The notes: a model not told the origin generated them from the letters alone. 49,285 bases of DNA from Nitrospirae bacterium JdFR-85 (GCA_002011745.1 MTOU01000003.1:1-49285); one strand, 5' to 3'. Positions 8,880-17,680 are shown, numbered from the stretch's first letter. Translations and numbers: made by a program.

Positions 8880-9473
8880 ATGAGCAGTGAGTTTACTAAG
8901 CTCTTTGAGTTATTTATAGCAGCTTCAATAATCAACAATTTTGTATTTACTCGATTCCTTGGATTATGTATCTTCTTTGGTGTGTCAAAAAAGATGGAGA
9001 CAGCTATAGGTATGAGCATAACCTTCACATCTGTTATGGTTATTGCTGCGGCCTTAAGCTGGGTTGTTTATCAGTATGTGATGATTCCCCTTGAGATTAC
9101 ATTCCTGAAGATTGTTATATTTATTGGTATAGTTGCGGCCTTTGTCCAGGCATCAGACACAATAATGAGAAAAGTAAGTCCAGGGCTTTACTATAAACTC
9201 GGTGTCTACCTTGCGTTGATATCCACGAACTGTATAATTATAGCAGTGCCTCTTATAAATGCAGGTGAGAAGTATAACTTTCTGGAGAGTCTCTCCTTTG
9301 GACTCGGTTCAGGTATTGGATTTGCACTTGCTCTGATTATTATGGCAAGTATCCGTGAGAAGATGGAGCTTGCTAATGTACCAAGGCCTTTCAGGGGGAT
9401 GCCTATTGCTTGGATAACAACAGCACTTATAGCACTTGCATTTACAGGTTTCTCTGGTATAATAACTCTATAA
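8880..9473 (+). CDS. rnfA: Rnf complex subunit RnfA
   Basis: This 197-residue integral membrane subunit, related to NqrE, has about six hydrophobic spans. It shows the characteristic N-terminal IINNFVFTRFLGLC, whose cysteine is a candidate ligand of the membrane iron-sulfur cluster in the A/E pair. TGGAGG lies a few bases before the ATG. It is the fifth gene of the operon, 48 bases after rnfE. Confidence 0.96.
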   Translation: MSSEFTKLFELFIAASIINNFVFTRFLGLCIFFGVSKKMETAIGMSITFTSVMVIAAALSWVVYQYVMIPLEITFLKIVIFIGIVAAFVQASDTIMRKVSPGLYYKLGVYLALISTNCIIIAVPLINAGEKYNFLESLSFGLGSGIGFALALIIMASIREKMELANVPRPFRGMPIAWITTALIALAFTGFSGIITL

Positions 9474-9520
9474 AGAGGGACGTGGTCCCGGAAGAATAGT
9501 AACACCTGGAGGTTAATGCT

Positions 9521-10690
9521 ATGGATTTGAAGAATATTATAGAGATACTAAATTTTATAAGTGGATTTGATTTAGGGGGACTGATAAATCATATACCTCT
9601 GCCAAAGATAGGTGTTGGAGGCGGGATCGAGGCAAGAGAGACGGTTGATATTATGCAGACCCTCAAGTTTACTTTTGTGTTTGTATTAGGTACAGGTGCA
9701 GTCTTTGGACTGGGACTTGCTTTTGCTGCGAAGAAGTTTTCAGTGAAAAGAGACCCACGGATAGACCAAGTTAGGGAGTATCTTGCAGGAGCCCATTGTG
9801 GTGCCTGTGGATTTCCAGGATGTGAACAATATGCAGAGGCTGTGGTATTGAATCCAGATGTGGCTCCGAACCTCTGTACCCCAGGTGGTGAGAGGGCAGC
9901 AAAAATAGTGGCTTTGATAACAGGTAAAGAGCCTGTGGTTGCAGAGCCTAAGTTTTCAAGGATAATGTGTCAGGGAGACTGGGACAGGGCAGTTAGGAGA
10001 TTCAAGTATGAGGGTGTTCATGATTGTCGTGCAGCAGTACTTGCAGGTGGCGGAGACAAGGCATGTATATACGGATGTCTCGGTTATGGCACCTGTGTTA
10101 GAGCCTGTCCCTTTGATGCAATCCATATGAATGAACATAATCTGCCTGTAGTAGATGTGAGCAAATGTACAGGATGCAGAAAGTGTGAAGCTGCCTGTCC
10201 CAAAAAAGTTATTGAGGTTCTGCCTGGTAGCAAAGCGGTACTTGTTGCCTGCCATAGCAAAGACAGGGGGGCTGATACAAGAAAGAACTGTCAGGTGGGT
10301 TGTATTGCCTGTGGTGCCTGTGTAAAGGTCTGCCCCTTTGATGCTCCAAGTATTGATAATTATGTCTCAAAGATAGACCTTGAAAAGTGTCGTGTCTGTG
10401 GTCTCTGTGTTACAAAGTGTCCAACTAAGGCGATAGTGGATCATATGCCTACAAGGCCCAAGGCATTTGTGATTGAGGACAAGTGTATAGGCTGTAACAT
10501 TTGTATGAAGATCTGTCCTGTAAATGCTGCCTATGGAGAGATGAAGAAGGTTCATACAATCAATCAAGAGAGATGTATTGGTTGCGGGCTCTGTACTGCT
10601 AAGTGTCCGACACAGGCCATAGATGGTACCTTTAATGCAAAGGAGGTCTTTGAGAAGGCTGCTAAGAAGAAGATCAAAAAGGCAGCTTAG
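9521..10690 (+). CDS. rnfB: Rnf complex subunit RnfB, multi-ferredoxin form
   Basis: This is the electron-entry subunit for ferredoxin. A hydrophobic helix lies at about residues 48-70, then the RnfB-specific motif (HCGACGFPGCEQYAEAV with a later cysteine). After that come six CxxC-type ferredoxin motifs: CIYGC...GTCVRACP, CTGCRKCEAACP, CQVGC...GACVKVCP, CRVCGLCVTKCP, CIGCNICMKICP and CIGCGLCTAKCP. That makes about seven [4Fe-4S] clusters, against three in the short enterobacterial form. About 45 residues before the membrane helix are unusual. The start is supported by GGAGG at 9508-9512; a shorter version could begin at the internal Met just before TLKFTFVF. Confidence 0.95.
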   Translation: MDLKNIIEILNFISGFDLGGLINHIPLPKIGVGGGIEARETVDIMQTLKFTFVFVLGTGAVFGLGLAFAAKKFSVKRDPRIDQVREYLAGAHCGACGFPGCEQYAEAVVLNPDVAPNLCTPGGERAAKIVALITGKEPVVAEPKFSRIMCQGDWDRAVRRFKYEGVHDCRAAVLAGGGDKACIYGCLGYGTCVRACPFDAIHMNEHNLPVVDVSKCTGCRKCEAACPKKVIEVLPGSKAVLVACHSKDRGADTRKNCQVGCIACGACVKVCPFDAPSIDNYVSKIDLEKCRVCGLCVTKCPTKAIVDHMPTRPKAFVIEDKCIGCNICMKICPVNAAYGEMKKVHTINQERCIGCGLCTAKCPTQAIDGTFNAKEVFEKAAKKKIKKAA

Positions 10691-10718
10691 GAGAGAGGTT
10701 TTTAAGGACACTCTCCTA
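10688..10718. repeat. Inverted repeat between convergent rnfB and DUF3617 gene
   Basis: TAGGAGAG (10688-10695) and CTCTCCTA (10711-10718) form a perfect eight-pair stem with a 15-base loop, covering the rnfB stop codon and the stop region of the opposing gene. It could act as a symmetric end-of-transcript structure for both operons. Neither side has the long T-run of an intrinsic terminator, so a terminator role is uncertain. Confidence 0.35.
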
Positions 10719-11124
10719 TGCGTCTGCCTGTGAGATAGTTTGTCATTTTCATCTTGCCCTGCGAAGGGTCATTTATTGTTGTCTCTATAATGCCCTCAAA
10801 GGTAGTACCTCTGTATGTTACTTTACCCTTGCTTATTACTGTGCCTTTACTGCTTTCGCATTTCATAGTCCAGTAGAATGTGTTTCCCTTGGTATTACTC
10901 TGGATTAGCTGACACTCGTTGTCTTCAGTTTTTTGAGGCACCATATTATCTTTGGTAATACATTGGGTATGCGTCATTGGTGGCATCTGCATAGGCATTC
11001 CTGTCATCTCCATCCGTGTGGTAATCTCCCATAGTCCCTCCTTCATATCTACCCCTGCAAGGGTGTCTGTTGTCCATAAAAGAGCTATAATGAATGCTGA
11101 AATGAGTCCAATCTTTTTATACAT
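10702..11124 (-). CDS. DUF3617 family secreted protein
   Basis: This 140-residue protein has a clear signal peptide (MYKKIGLISAFIIALLW, cleavage likely after DTLA). The mature part begins GVDMKEGLWEITTRMEMTGMPM, typical of the DUF3617 family: a Trp-containing start, a Met/Pro-rich stretch and two conserved cysteines, CITKD and ECQL. It is probably periplasmic; its function is unknown. I place the start at the ATG at 11124 because GGAGG lies five bases upstream of it and the signal peptide begins there. A longer frame to 11184 has no such support. The gene is convergent with rnfB. Confidence 0.8.
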   Translation of the reverse strand: MYKKIGLISAFIIALLWTTDTLAGVDMKEGLWEITTRMEMTGMPMQMPPMTHTQCITKDNMVPQKTEDNECQLIQSNTKGNTFYWTMKCESSKGTVISKGKVTYRGTTFEGIIETTINDPSQGKMKMTNYLTGRRIGECP

Positions 11125-11281
11125 GACCGCCTCCTTCAGTAGATAGTCTATCCTCATTATACTTTTAAAACCCCTGTATGTCAACAGATTTTATATTCTC
11201 ATTGTTGGTTGTTGACTTTAGAAGGGGGTTTATGATAATAATATTGAGTAGTCTTCTTTTGGAGAGTGGAGGTCTATATCT

Positions 11282-11545
11282 TTGAATATTCTTTTAAGAA
11301 TTATAAACCAATTTAGACAGAGGGGTGAGTACTACTACTATCGTGGTAAATACAGAGAACTGAGAAAAGAGGTAGATAGATTAAAGAATTATTTTTATCA
11401 TAAAATTGCTGTAATGGAGAAGGAGACAGATACAAAGCTCAGGCATCTTGAATCAAGGATTAAAGAGCTGGAGGCATACAAGCAGAAGGCAGAGATTGCA
11501 ATAAAGATGCTTGAGACCTTGGAGCCTGATAATCGTAAGAACTGA
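11282..11545 (+). CDS. Small coiled-coil protein, unknown function
   Basis: This 87-residue protein begins at a TTG codon with GGAGG nine bases upstream (11268-11272). After about 30 residues rich in Tyr and Arg it becomes a continuous charged amphipathic helix (EVDRLKNYFYHKIAVMEKE and on to KMLETLEP), which should form a coiled coil. There is no signal peptide, cysteine or recognisable domain. It ends two bases before tRNA-Gly, so the same transcript may carry the two tRNAs. I do not recognise a family. The ribosome binding site and regular helix argue that it is real. Confidence 0.6.
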   Translation: MNILLRIINQFRQRGEYYYYRGKYRELRKEVDRLKNYFYHKIAVMEKETDTKLRHLESRIKELEAYKQKAEIAIKMLETLEPDNRKN

Positions 11546-11547
11546 CT

Positions 11548-11623
11548 GCGGGCGTAGCTCAGCTGGTAGAGCACAACCTTGCCAAGGTTGGGGTCGCGGG
11601 TTCGAATCCCGTCGCCCGCTCCA
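11548..11623 (+). tRNA. tRNA-Gly (anticodon GCC)
   Basis: A full cloverleaf can be drawn: acceptor GCGGGCG paired with CGCCCGC, anticodon stem CAACC/GGTTG, loop TTGCCAA with GCC at 11581-11583, and a T arm with GGTTCGAATCC. The 3' CCA is encoded, giving 76 nucleotides. Confidence 0.97.
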
Positions 11624-11656
11624 TAGATTTTATGTTAAAATAAACTTACTCTCTTT

Positions 11657-11732
11657 GGCGGCGTACCCAAGTGGCTAAGGGAGAGGTCTGCAAAACCTTT
11701 ATTCGCCGGTTCGAATCCGGCCGCCGCCTCCA
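11657..11732 (+). tRNA. tRNA-Cys (anticodon GCA)
   Basis: Acceptor GGCGGCG pairs with CGCCGCC. The anticodon loop CTGCAAA gives GCA at 11690-11692, followed by a normal T arm and encoded CCA. It lies 33 bases after tRNA-Gly, probably in the same transcript, and 21 bases before hypF. Confidence 0.97.
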
Positions 11733-11753
11733 GAAGATGTGATACCACCCTGC

Positions 11754-14024
11754 ATGTCTCGCCTTAGACTGAATATAAAGGGAAGGGTTCAGGGAGTTGG
11801 ATTTAGGCCTTTTGTCTTCAACCTCGCCAAAAGACTCAATCTAAATGGCTATGTAAAGAACACCTCAAAGGGTGTTGTTATTGAGATCGAGGGAGGAAGA
11901 ACAGAGGAATTTGTAGAGCTTCTTCAGACATCTCCTCCGCCTCTGTCCAGAATAGAGGAAATTCAGAAAGAGGTTCTGGAGGATGTAGGCTTCAGTGAGT
12001 TCAAGATACTCAGTAGCGAGGATGAGGGAAGCTTTACCCATGTAAGCCCTGATGTCTCTATCTGTGAAGATTGTAGAAGGGAGTTGATGACCCCTTCTGA
12101 TAGGAGATACCTTTATCCCTTTATAAACTGTACAAACTGTGGTCCAAGATACTCTATTACACTCAGACTCCCTTACGATCGTCCAAATACCACAATGGCA
12201 CCTTTCAGAATGTGTCCTCGGTGCAATGAAGAGTATCACAATCCTGAGGACAGAAGATTTCATGCACAGCCAAATGCCTGTCCCATGTGTGGTCCCTCAC
12301 TTAGACTCATTGTAAATTCTCCTGGGTTTGATAAGTTTAAAAACCTGTCTCCCTTAGAGGCTGTTATAAGGATTTTGAAAAATGGGGGAATTGTTGCTAT
12401 AAAGGGCCTTGGTGGATTTCATATTGCCTGTAATGCAGAGGACAGAAGAGCGGTTGTAGCCCTTAGACATAGAAAAGGCAGAGGCAATAAGCCCTTTGCT
12501 CTCATGGCACCTGACATTGAGACTATAGAGAGATACTGTTATATTGAGCCAGAGGAGAGGAGACTGCTACTTTCAGAACAGAAGCCTATTGTCCTTTTGA
12601 GAAAAAGAAGTCCTCTTCTGCCCGATGAGATAGCTCCCCAGAACAGGTATCTGGGATTTATGCTGCCATATACACCTCTTCATTATCTCCTCTTCTGTCA
12701 TCCTATTGAGGAAGACAGAAGAAATTTCTCTGTTCTTGTGATGACAAGTGGCAATCTCTCTGAGGAACCAATAATTCATAAAGACGAGGATGCTCTGAAG
12801 AGGCTTTCACACATTGTGGATGCCTTTCTTCTTCATAATAGGGAGATATTCATGAGAGTGGATGACTCAGTGGTTACATCAGAATTTTTTATCAGGAGAG
12901 CAAGGGGATATGTGCCTGAGCCGGTAAAGCTTCCTACAGATACAGGGGAGTTTCTCGGAGTGGGTGCTGATCTTAAGAATACATTTACACTCACCAAGGA
13001 AGGGTATGCCATAGTTAGTCAGCATATTGGGGATATGGATAACTATGAAACACTTCAGTTCTTTGAAGAGGTTCTGGATAATCTATCAGGCCTTTACAGA
13101 ATCACTCCAGAGGCGATTGGAGCAGACCTGCATCCTGACTACTATAGCCGTAGATGGGCAGACAGGCAAGGGCTTCCAGTCTTTTATTTTCAGCACCACT
13201 ATGCCCATGTAGCCTCTGTGATGGCAGAACATAATCTGACTGAAAAGGTTATTGGAGTTGTTTTTGATGGTACAGGTTATGGAACAGATGGAACTATTTG
13301 GGGCGGTGAGTTTATAGTGGCAGACTTGGAAGGCTTCCAGAGAAAGGGTCATTTAAGGTGTATGCCTCTTCCTGGTGGTGAAGCCTCTATTAGAGAGCCT
13401 TGGAGGACGGGGCTCTCTCTGTTAAGAGAGACCTTTGGAGAGAATACCGAGGCCTGGATAGAAAAGCTGGGAATAACAAAGAGGGTGCCTGTGGAGAGGA
13501 TATCCAAGATTTTGAAAGTGATAGAGAACCCTCAACTCTCTCCTCTAAGTTCAGGTTGCGGAAGGCTCTTTGATGCAGTAGCCTCTCTGATGGGGGTTAA
13601 GGATATTAATACTTTTGAGGCAGAGGCCCCAATGGCACTTGAGGCACTTGTGGTTGAAGGTGTCACCAGCTTCTATCCTTTTGATATAATTGAGGAGGAG
13701 GTCTTTATAGTGGATTACAGGCCCTTAATAACCAGCCTTGTTGAAGACCTTATCAAGGAGGAGCCCCTTAGTTCTGTGGCAACAAAGTTTCATAATTCAG
13801 TGGTAGAGATGGTTGCTGAGGTAACAGAGAGGCTTTCTGAGTCTACAGGTCTTAAAACAGTTATTCTCTCTGGAGGAGTGTTTCAGAATCTTTATCTAAT
13901 CAGAAGAGTGGTTCAGAGACTTAAACAAAGAGGCTACAGAGTGTTTTATAACAGGATGCTGCCTCCAAATGATGCATGTATATCTCTGGGTCAGGTGTAT
14001 CTACTTGCATGGAGGCATTCATGA
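11754..14024 (+). CDS. hypF: Carbamoyltransferase HypF, NiFe-hydrogenase maturation
   Basis: HypF makes carbamoyl-adenylate from carbamoyl phosphate and transfers the carbamoyl group to HypE, the first step toward the cyanide ligands of NiFe hydrogenases. Domains in order are an acylphosphatase-like unit (GRVQGVGFRPF), two zinc-finger units (CEDC...CTNC and CPRC...CPMC), a YrdC-like domain (about 200-385) and a Kae1-like carbamoyltransferase domain with HHYAHVASVMAEH. The length of about 756 residues is normal. I chose the ATG at 11754 because the family begins about ten residues before VQGVGFRPF. A GTG at 11739 would add five residues, and neither start has a clear ribosome binding site. It overlaps hypD by four bases. 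Confidence 0.93.
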   Translation: MSRLRLNIKGRVQGVGFRPFVFNLAKRLNLNGYVKNTSKGVVIEIEGGRTEEFVELLQTSPPPLSRIEEIQKEVLEDVGFSEFKILSSEDEGSFTHVSPDVSICEDCRRELMTPSDRRYLYPFINCTNCGPRYSITLRLPYDRPNTTMAPFRMCPRCNEEYHNPEDRRFHAQPNACPMCGPSLRLIVNSPGFDKFKNLSPLEAVIRILKNGGIVAIKGLGGFHIACNAEDRRAVVALRHRKGRGNKPFALMAPDIETIERYCYIEPEERRLLLSEQKPIVLLRKRSPLLPDEIAPQNRYLGFMLPYTPLHYLLFCHPIEEDRRNFSVLVMTSGNLSEEPIIHKDEDALKRLSHIVDAFLLHNREIFMRVDDSVVTSEFFIRRARGYVPEPVKLPTDTGEFLGVGADLKNTFTLTKEGYAIVSQHIGDMDNYETLQFFEEVLDNLSGLYRITPEAIGADLHPDYYSRRWADRQGLPVFYFQHHYAHVASVMAEHNLTEKVIGVVFDGTGYGTDGTIWGGEFIVADLEGFQRKGHLRCMPLPGGEASIREPWRTGLSLLRETFGENTEAWIEKLGITKRVPVERISKILKVIENPQLSPLSSGCGRLFDAVASLMGVKDINTFEAEAPMALEALVVEGVTSFYPFDIIEEEVFIVDYRPLITSLVEDLIKEEPLSSVATKFHNSVVEMVAEVTERLSESTGLKTVILSGGVFQNLYLIRRVVQRLKQRGYRVFYNRMLPPNDACISLGQVYLLAWRHS

Positions 14025-15109
14025 CAGTGACTGAAGAGACAAGGTTGTTTCTTGATGCTATTAAGAGACTCACAGAGAAGATAGGCAGACCAGTGAAGCT
14101 GATGGAGGTTTGTGGAACCCATACTGTCTCAATTTTCCGTAATGGTATAAGAGCCCTTCTACCTCAAGAGATAGTGCTTTTGAGTGGTCCAGGCTGTCCT
14201 GTGTGTGTTACTCCTATTGAAGATGTAGATAGGGCAGTGGCTCTATCCCTGAATGGTGAGGTGATACTTACTACATTTGGGGATATGATGAGAGTGCCTG
14301 GTTCAAAATGGTCCCTTTACCATGCCCGTTCAGAGGGAGCAGATATAAGGGTGATCTATTCTCCAATGGACTGCTTAGATATATGTAGAGAGAATCCAGA
14401 CAAAAAGGTGGTCTTCTTCGGAACGGGTTTTGAGACCACTTCACCCTCTGTTGCGGCAACACTGCTTGAGGCTGAACATAAAGGTGTGGAAAACTTTTAT
14501 CTTTACAGTTGTCATAAACTGGTTCCTCCTGCGATCAGGGCATTGCTTCTTGATCCAGAGACAGATATAGACGGATTTATACTGCCAGGGCATGTGAGTA
14601 CTATTATAGGCTCAAAGCCCTATGAGTTTATCTCAGAGGAGTTCCATAGACCTGCTGTTATCACTGGTTTTGACGGGAGAGATATTATACAGGGGATACT
14701 GATGCTTCTTTTGCAGATCCAGAGGCATGAGGCAGCAGTGGAGGTCCAGTATACCAAGGCTGTGAGACCTGAGGGTAATACAAAAGCAGTAAAACTTATG
14801 GAAGAGGTCTTTCAGGTGGTGGATACTTACTGGAGAGGAATAGGTTTGATTCCTAACAGTGGACTTGAACTGAGAAATGAGTTTAGTCATAGAAATATAA
14901 AGAAAACAGTAAAGGTTGATATAGAGCCTGCAGAGGAACCCAGGGCATGTCGTTGTGGAGAGGTTTTGAAGGGCAAGAAGATGCCGCCTGAGTGTCCCCT
15001 CTTTGCAAAGACCTGTACTCCTGAAAGTCCTGTGGGTGCCTGTATGGTGAGTACAGAGGGCAGTTGTGCTGCCTATTACAGGTATGGGTCATCTTTTCGA
15101 AGAGAGTAG
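14021..15109 (+). CDS. hypD: Hydrogenase maturation factor HypD
   Basis: This iron-sulfur scaffold acts with HypC to assemble the Fe(CN)2CO unit of NiFe hydrogenases. Signature motifs are CGTHT (31-35), GPGCPVC (56-62), and the C-terminal cysteine set in CRCGEVLKGKKMPPECPLF and GSCAAYYRYG that holds the [4Fe-4S] cluster. The start at 14021 overlaps the hypF stop (ATGA) and has GGAGG five bases upstream, so the longer frame from 13976 is not needed. The 362-residue length is typical. Partners hypC and hypE are not in the window. The 3' end overlaps convergent larB by 21 bases. Confidence 0.95.
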   Translation: MTVTEETRLFLDAIKRLTEKIGRPVKLMEVCGTHTVSIFRNGIRALLPQEIVLLSGPGCPVCVTPIEDVDRAVALSLNGEVILTTFGDMMRVPGSKWSLYHARSEGADIRVIYSPMDCLDICRENPDKKVVFFGTGFETTSPSVAATLLEAEHKGVENFYLYSCHKLVPPAIRALLLDPETDIDGFILPGHVSTIIGSKPYEFISEEFHRPAVITGFDGRDIIQGILMLLLQIQRHEAAVEVQYTKAVRPEGNTKAVKLMEEVFQVVDTYWRGIGLIPNSGLELRNEFSHRNIKKTVKVDIEPAEEPRACRCGEVLKGKKMPPECPLFAKTCTPESPVGACMVSTEGSCAAYYRYGSSFRRE

Positions 15110-15835
15110 GTTTATCTTGTGGGCTACACAGGCAGCTCCAAAACCATTGTCTATGTTCACGACCACCACAGAAGGTACACAGGAGTTGAGCATTGAAAAC
15201 AGGGCAGTAAGTCCTCCAAATGATGTGCCATAACCACTGGATGTGGGTACCCCAATCACAACCTTGTCTGTAAAGGAGGCCACCACTGTTGGCAGTGCTC
15301 CTTCCATTCCAGCTACTGCAATCAAGACATTTGCCCTTTGAAGCAGTCCCATGTAGTTCACAAGTCGGTGGATACCTGCTACTCCTACATCATAAATGGT
15401 TTCTACATTGCTGCCCAGAAACTGGGCAGTAACTGCTGCCTCTTCAGCTACTCTTATATCTGAGGTTCCTGCTGTAACTACAACAATTAGCCCAGTACGA
15501 TTTTTATTGCCACCAGCCACAATTGTACCAGAACGTCTGTAGAATTTTGCCTCCTCTATGGCAAGGGCATCATAGATCTGTCTGTTTGCTCTTGTGATTA
15601 ATACCTGCCCACTCTTCTCATAGATCCTCTGTGCTATATTCACAACATCTTCAATTTCCTTGTCCTTTGCGAAGACCACCTCTGGTATTCCCTGTCTGAG
15701 ATGTCTGTGATGGTCAATATGAGAGTTATGGATTTTCTCAAAGGGCAGCTTTTTTATTATGTTAATTGTGTCCCTTAATGATATGTCGCCGTTTTGTAGT
15801 TTTTTTAGGAGGGCTTTTAGTGACTCCTCATCCAT
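15089..15835 (-). CDS. larB: LarB, pyridinium-biscarboxylate synthase family (PurE-like)
   Basis: LarB carboxylates nicotinic acid adenine dinucleotide, starting synthesis of the nickel-pincer nucleotide cofactor of lactate racemase and relatives. The helical N-terminus is followed by a PurE-like domain with VVTAGTSDIRVAEEAA and IAVAGMEGALPTVVAS, and PTSSGYGTSFGG near the C-terminus. The 248-residue length is typical. No larC or larE is seen nearby, so the protein either works with partners elsewhere or serves another use. It begins eight bases inside the upstream zinc-ribbon gene, so those two are co-transcribed. Confidence 0.9.
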   Translation of the reverse strand: MDEESLKALLKKLQNGDISLRDTINIIKKLPFEKIHNSHIDHHRHLRQGIPEVVFAKDKEIEDVVNIAQRIYEKSGQVLITRANRQIYDALAIEEAKFYRRSGTIVAGGNKNRTGLIVVVTAGTSDIRVAEEAAVTAQFLGSNVETIYDVGVAGIHRLVNYMGLLQRANVLIAVAGMEGALPTVVASFTDKVVIGVPTSSGYGTSFGGLTALFSMLNSCVPSVVVVNIDNGFGAACVAHKINLLSSKR

Positions 15836-16094
15836 AGTTAGATGACCTTTTATTCTTTACTACAAGCCATGCTACTGGTATGATTTCAGTCTCCTCCCTC
15901 CGGTCATTCTCAACAGGCTGTGAGGACTTTCTCCGATCTATTATGAACTTCATATTAGAGAAAGAGGGACAGACAGAAAAGAGGTTTGGATTAAAGATTA
16001 GATATCTCTCCACATCACAGTTAGGACAGAAATCCTTCTGAGAGGAGTCTGCGGTGTAAGTAGTAAGTCCACATTTGGGACAGGTATAAATCAT
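15828..16094 (-). CDS. Small zinc-ribbon protein
   Basis: This 88-residue protein has an N-terminal CPKC...CPNC zinc ribbon (cysteines at about 5, 8, 23 and 26) followed by a polar C-terminal part with no recognised fold. AGGAGGG lies just upstream of the ATG. It overlaps larB by eight bases, so it is probably translated in the same unit. I do not recognise a family with a known role. Confidence 0.65.
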   Translation of the reverse strand: MIYTCPKCGLTTYTADSSQKDFCPNCDVERYLIFNPNLFSVCPSFSNMKFIIDRRKSSQPVENDRREETEIIPVAWLVVKNKRSSNYG

Positions 16095-16153
16095 TCTACC
16101 CTCCTGAAAAAAGAATGTCTATTATTAAACAAAATAGATTTTAAAAATGTCAA

Positions 16154-16840
16154 TTACAATTTGTATTTAATTTCTGCCTCTGATTTTCTCAGGTAAAGGG
16201 GTACAAGTCTCTCAGGGTCTGAAAATTCACCTCTTTCTGCCTTCTGTAATCCACACAGGGCAACCATTGAACCCATAGGATGATTCAAAGGTTCGGGTCT
16301 GAAGAATGCCTTCTTACCGAGGTAATTTATTATTACATCTCTGTAAAGCAAGGCACCAGAGCCAAAGAAAACAGTCTCTCCCTTTATGGCTGATAGAATC
16401 TCCTCAGCAGGTGCTACACTTTCAGGAACTATTTTTATGAGTTTATTATTGTTCTGTTTAAAGACTGCTCCATATACCTCTTTTTTACGGGCATCTAATA
16501 ATGGGCATATAAGCTTATCGGTAGGCAGCATCATAGATGCGAATGCTTCTAAGGTAGAGACTGCTACTACAGGTTTGCCTGAAGCAAAAGAAAGTCCTTT
16601 TACTGTGCTTAACCCTACCCTGAGACCAGTAAATGAACCAGGCCCTATAGAGATAGTAAAAAAATCCAGATCTTCAATACTGATTGAGGCACTGGAGAGC
16701 AGAAAGTCCACTGTTTCAAGTAGCTTCTCAGAGTGTCTTCTGTGTGTTCCAAGCCGTGCCTCTCCAATCAGTCCCTCATTGGAACTGTAGACACATACAC
16801 ATCCTACCTCTGTGGCTGTATCAATGGCAAGGGTCAACAT
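16154..16840 (-). CDS. tsaB: TsaB, tRNA threonylcarbamoyladenosine complex subunit
   Basis: TsaB is the ASKHA-fold partner of TsaD, needed for the t6A37 modification of ANN-decoding tRNAs. The N-terminal phosphate-binding strand (LAIDTATE) and the signature IGPGSFTGLRVGLSTVKGL are clear. At 228 residues it fits the family. It has no Shine-Dalgarno sequence; an extended -10 element lies eight bases before the ATG, inside the end of the preceding gene. Confidence 0.95.
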   Translation of the reverse strand: MLTLAIDTATEVGCVCVYSSNEGLIGEARLGTHRRHSEKLLETVDFLLSSASISIEDLDFFTISIGPGSFTGLRVGLSTVKGLSFASGKPVVAVSTLEAFASMMLPTDKLICPLLDARKKEVYGAVFKQNNNKLIKIVPESVAPAEEILSAIKGETVFFGSGALLYRDVIINYLGKKAFFRPEPLNHPMGSMVALCGLQKAERGEFSDPERLVPLYLRKSEAEIKYKL

Positions 16841-16848
16841 TAAAAAAC

Positions 16849-16857
16849 ATTATAACA
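16849..16857 (-). promoter_or_regulatory. Extended -10 element before tsaB
   Basis: Read on the minus strand, TGTTATAAT is a perfect TGn-TATAAT. It is followed by eight bases and then the tsaB ATG (16840). Transcription would start within one or two bases of the start codon. It overlaps the last codons of the flavin-subunit gene (16850-17680). Confidence 0.5.
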
Positions 16858-17680
16858 ATCTATATCTCTTTATTTCCTCATAACTGAACACAGGCCCGTC
16901 TGTACAGATATACTTTTCCGAGGCATAACAATGGCCGCATTTGCCCACTCCACACTTCATATGGGCTTCAAGAGTGGTAATAATATTTGATAGAGGCATT
17001 CCAAAGCGGTAAAGATCAAGCATCGATGCATTTATCATTACTGGAGGTCCACATATATAGGCTACTGCTCTCTTAAAATCTACATCTATATGATGCCACA
17101 GGGTTGTTACCACTCCTATATTTGCTGTCCATCCATCTTCTGGACTGTCTACAGTAAGAACCACCTTTATTCCTTCTTTTTCCCATTGGGTAAATTCTTC
17201 TCGGTATAATAATTGAGAGGGAGTCTTAGCTCCATACAGGAGACTGATGTGTCTCACTTTTTTACGATGCTTTATCAACCAATGGATAGCTGCTCTCAAG
17301 GGTGCCAAACCGATTCCTCCTGCTATGAGTATTACATCTCTGTTTATCGAAAGCTCCATAGGGAAGGCCCTTCCATAAGGTCCTCTAAACCATAATTCGT
17401 CACCCTCTTTAAGTCTGTGTATTGCATTGGTTACAAAACCTACTTTCCTGATGGACAGTTCCAAAATCTCTGGTTTCTCAGGTAGAGAGCATACTGATAT
17501 AGGCACTTCTCCATATCCCCATACTGAGACCATAAAAAACTGGCCAACACCGTAGCTTAGAGGTTTTTCTGAGCGGATACGATAAAAATTCACATCCTCT
17601 GTCAAGGGAACTATACTCTCAATTCGTCCCTTAATAGGCAGGTATATATTATTCTTTCTGTTCGATGATCTTCTCTTCAT
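16850..17680 (-). CDS. FAD/NAD(P)-binding oxidoreductase subunit (HydG/AsrB-like)
   Basis: This ferredoxin-NADP+ reductase-type protein of 276 residues has a FAD-binding barrel (VPISVCS near residue 79), an NAD(P)-binding motif (GGIGLAPLR) and a C-terminal [2Fe-2S] site with cysteines at 243, 248, 251 and 259. It matches the gamma subunit of archaeal-type sulfhydrogenases and anaerobic sulfite reductase subunit B. In this operon, next to a formate dehydrogenase catalytic subunit, it would pass electrons between the iron-sulfur subunit and NAD(P). It overlaps the upstream gene by 32 bases. Confidence 0.88.
   Translation of the reverse strand: MKRRSSNRKNNIYLPIKGRIESIVPLTEDVNFYRIRSEKPLSYGVGQFFMVSVWGYGEVPISVCSLPEKPEILELSIRKVGFVTNAIHRLKEGDELWFRGPYGRAFPMELSINRDVILIAGGIGLAPLRAAIHWLIKHRKKVRHISLLYGAKTPSQLLYREEFTQWEKEGIKVVLTVDSPEDGWTANIGVVTTLWHHIDVDFKRAVAYICGPPVMINASMLDLYRFGMPLSNIITTLEAHMKCGVGKCGHCYASEKYICTDGPVFSYEEIKRYRLL

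Noticed and set aside
13976-14020. Upstream start of hypD at 13976
   Set aside because: The ATG at 14021 has GGAGG at the right distance and matches the family N-terminus; the upstream extension lies within hypF.
16386-16790. 134-residue plus-strand open frame
   Set aside because: It is antisense to tsaB, which has clear family motifs.
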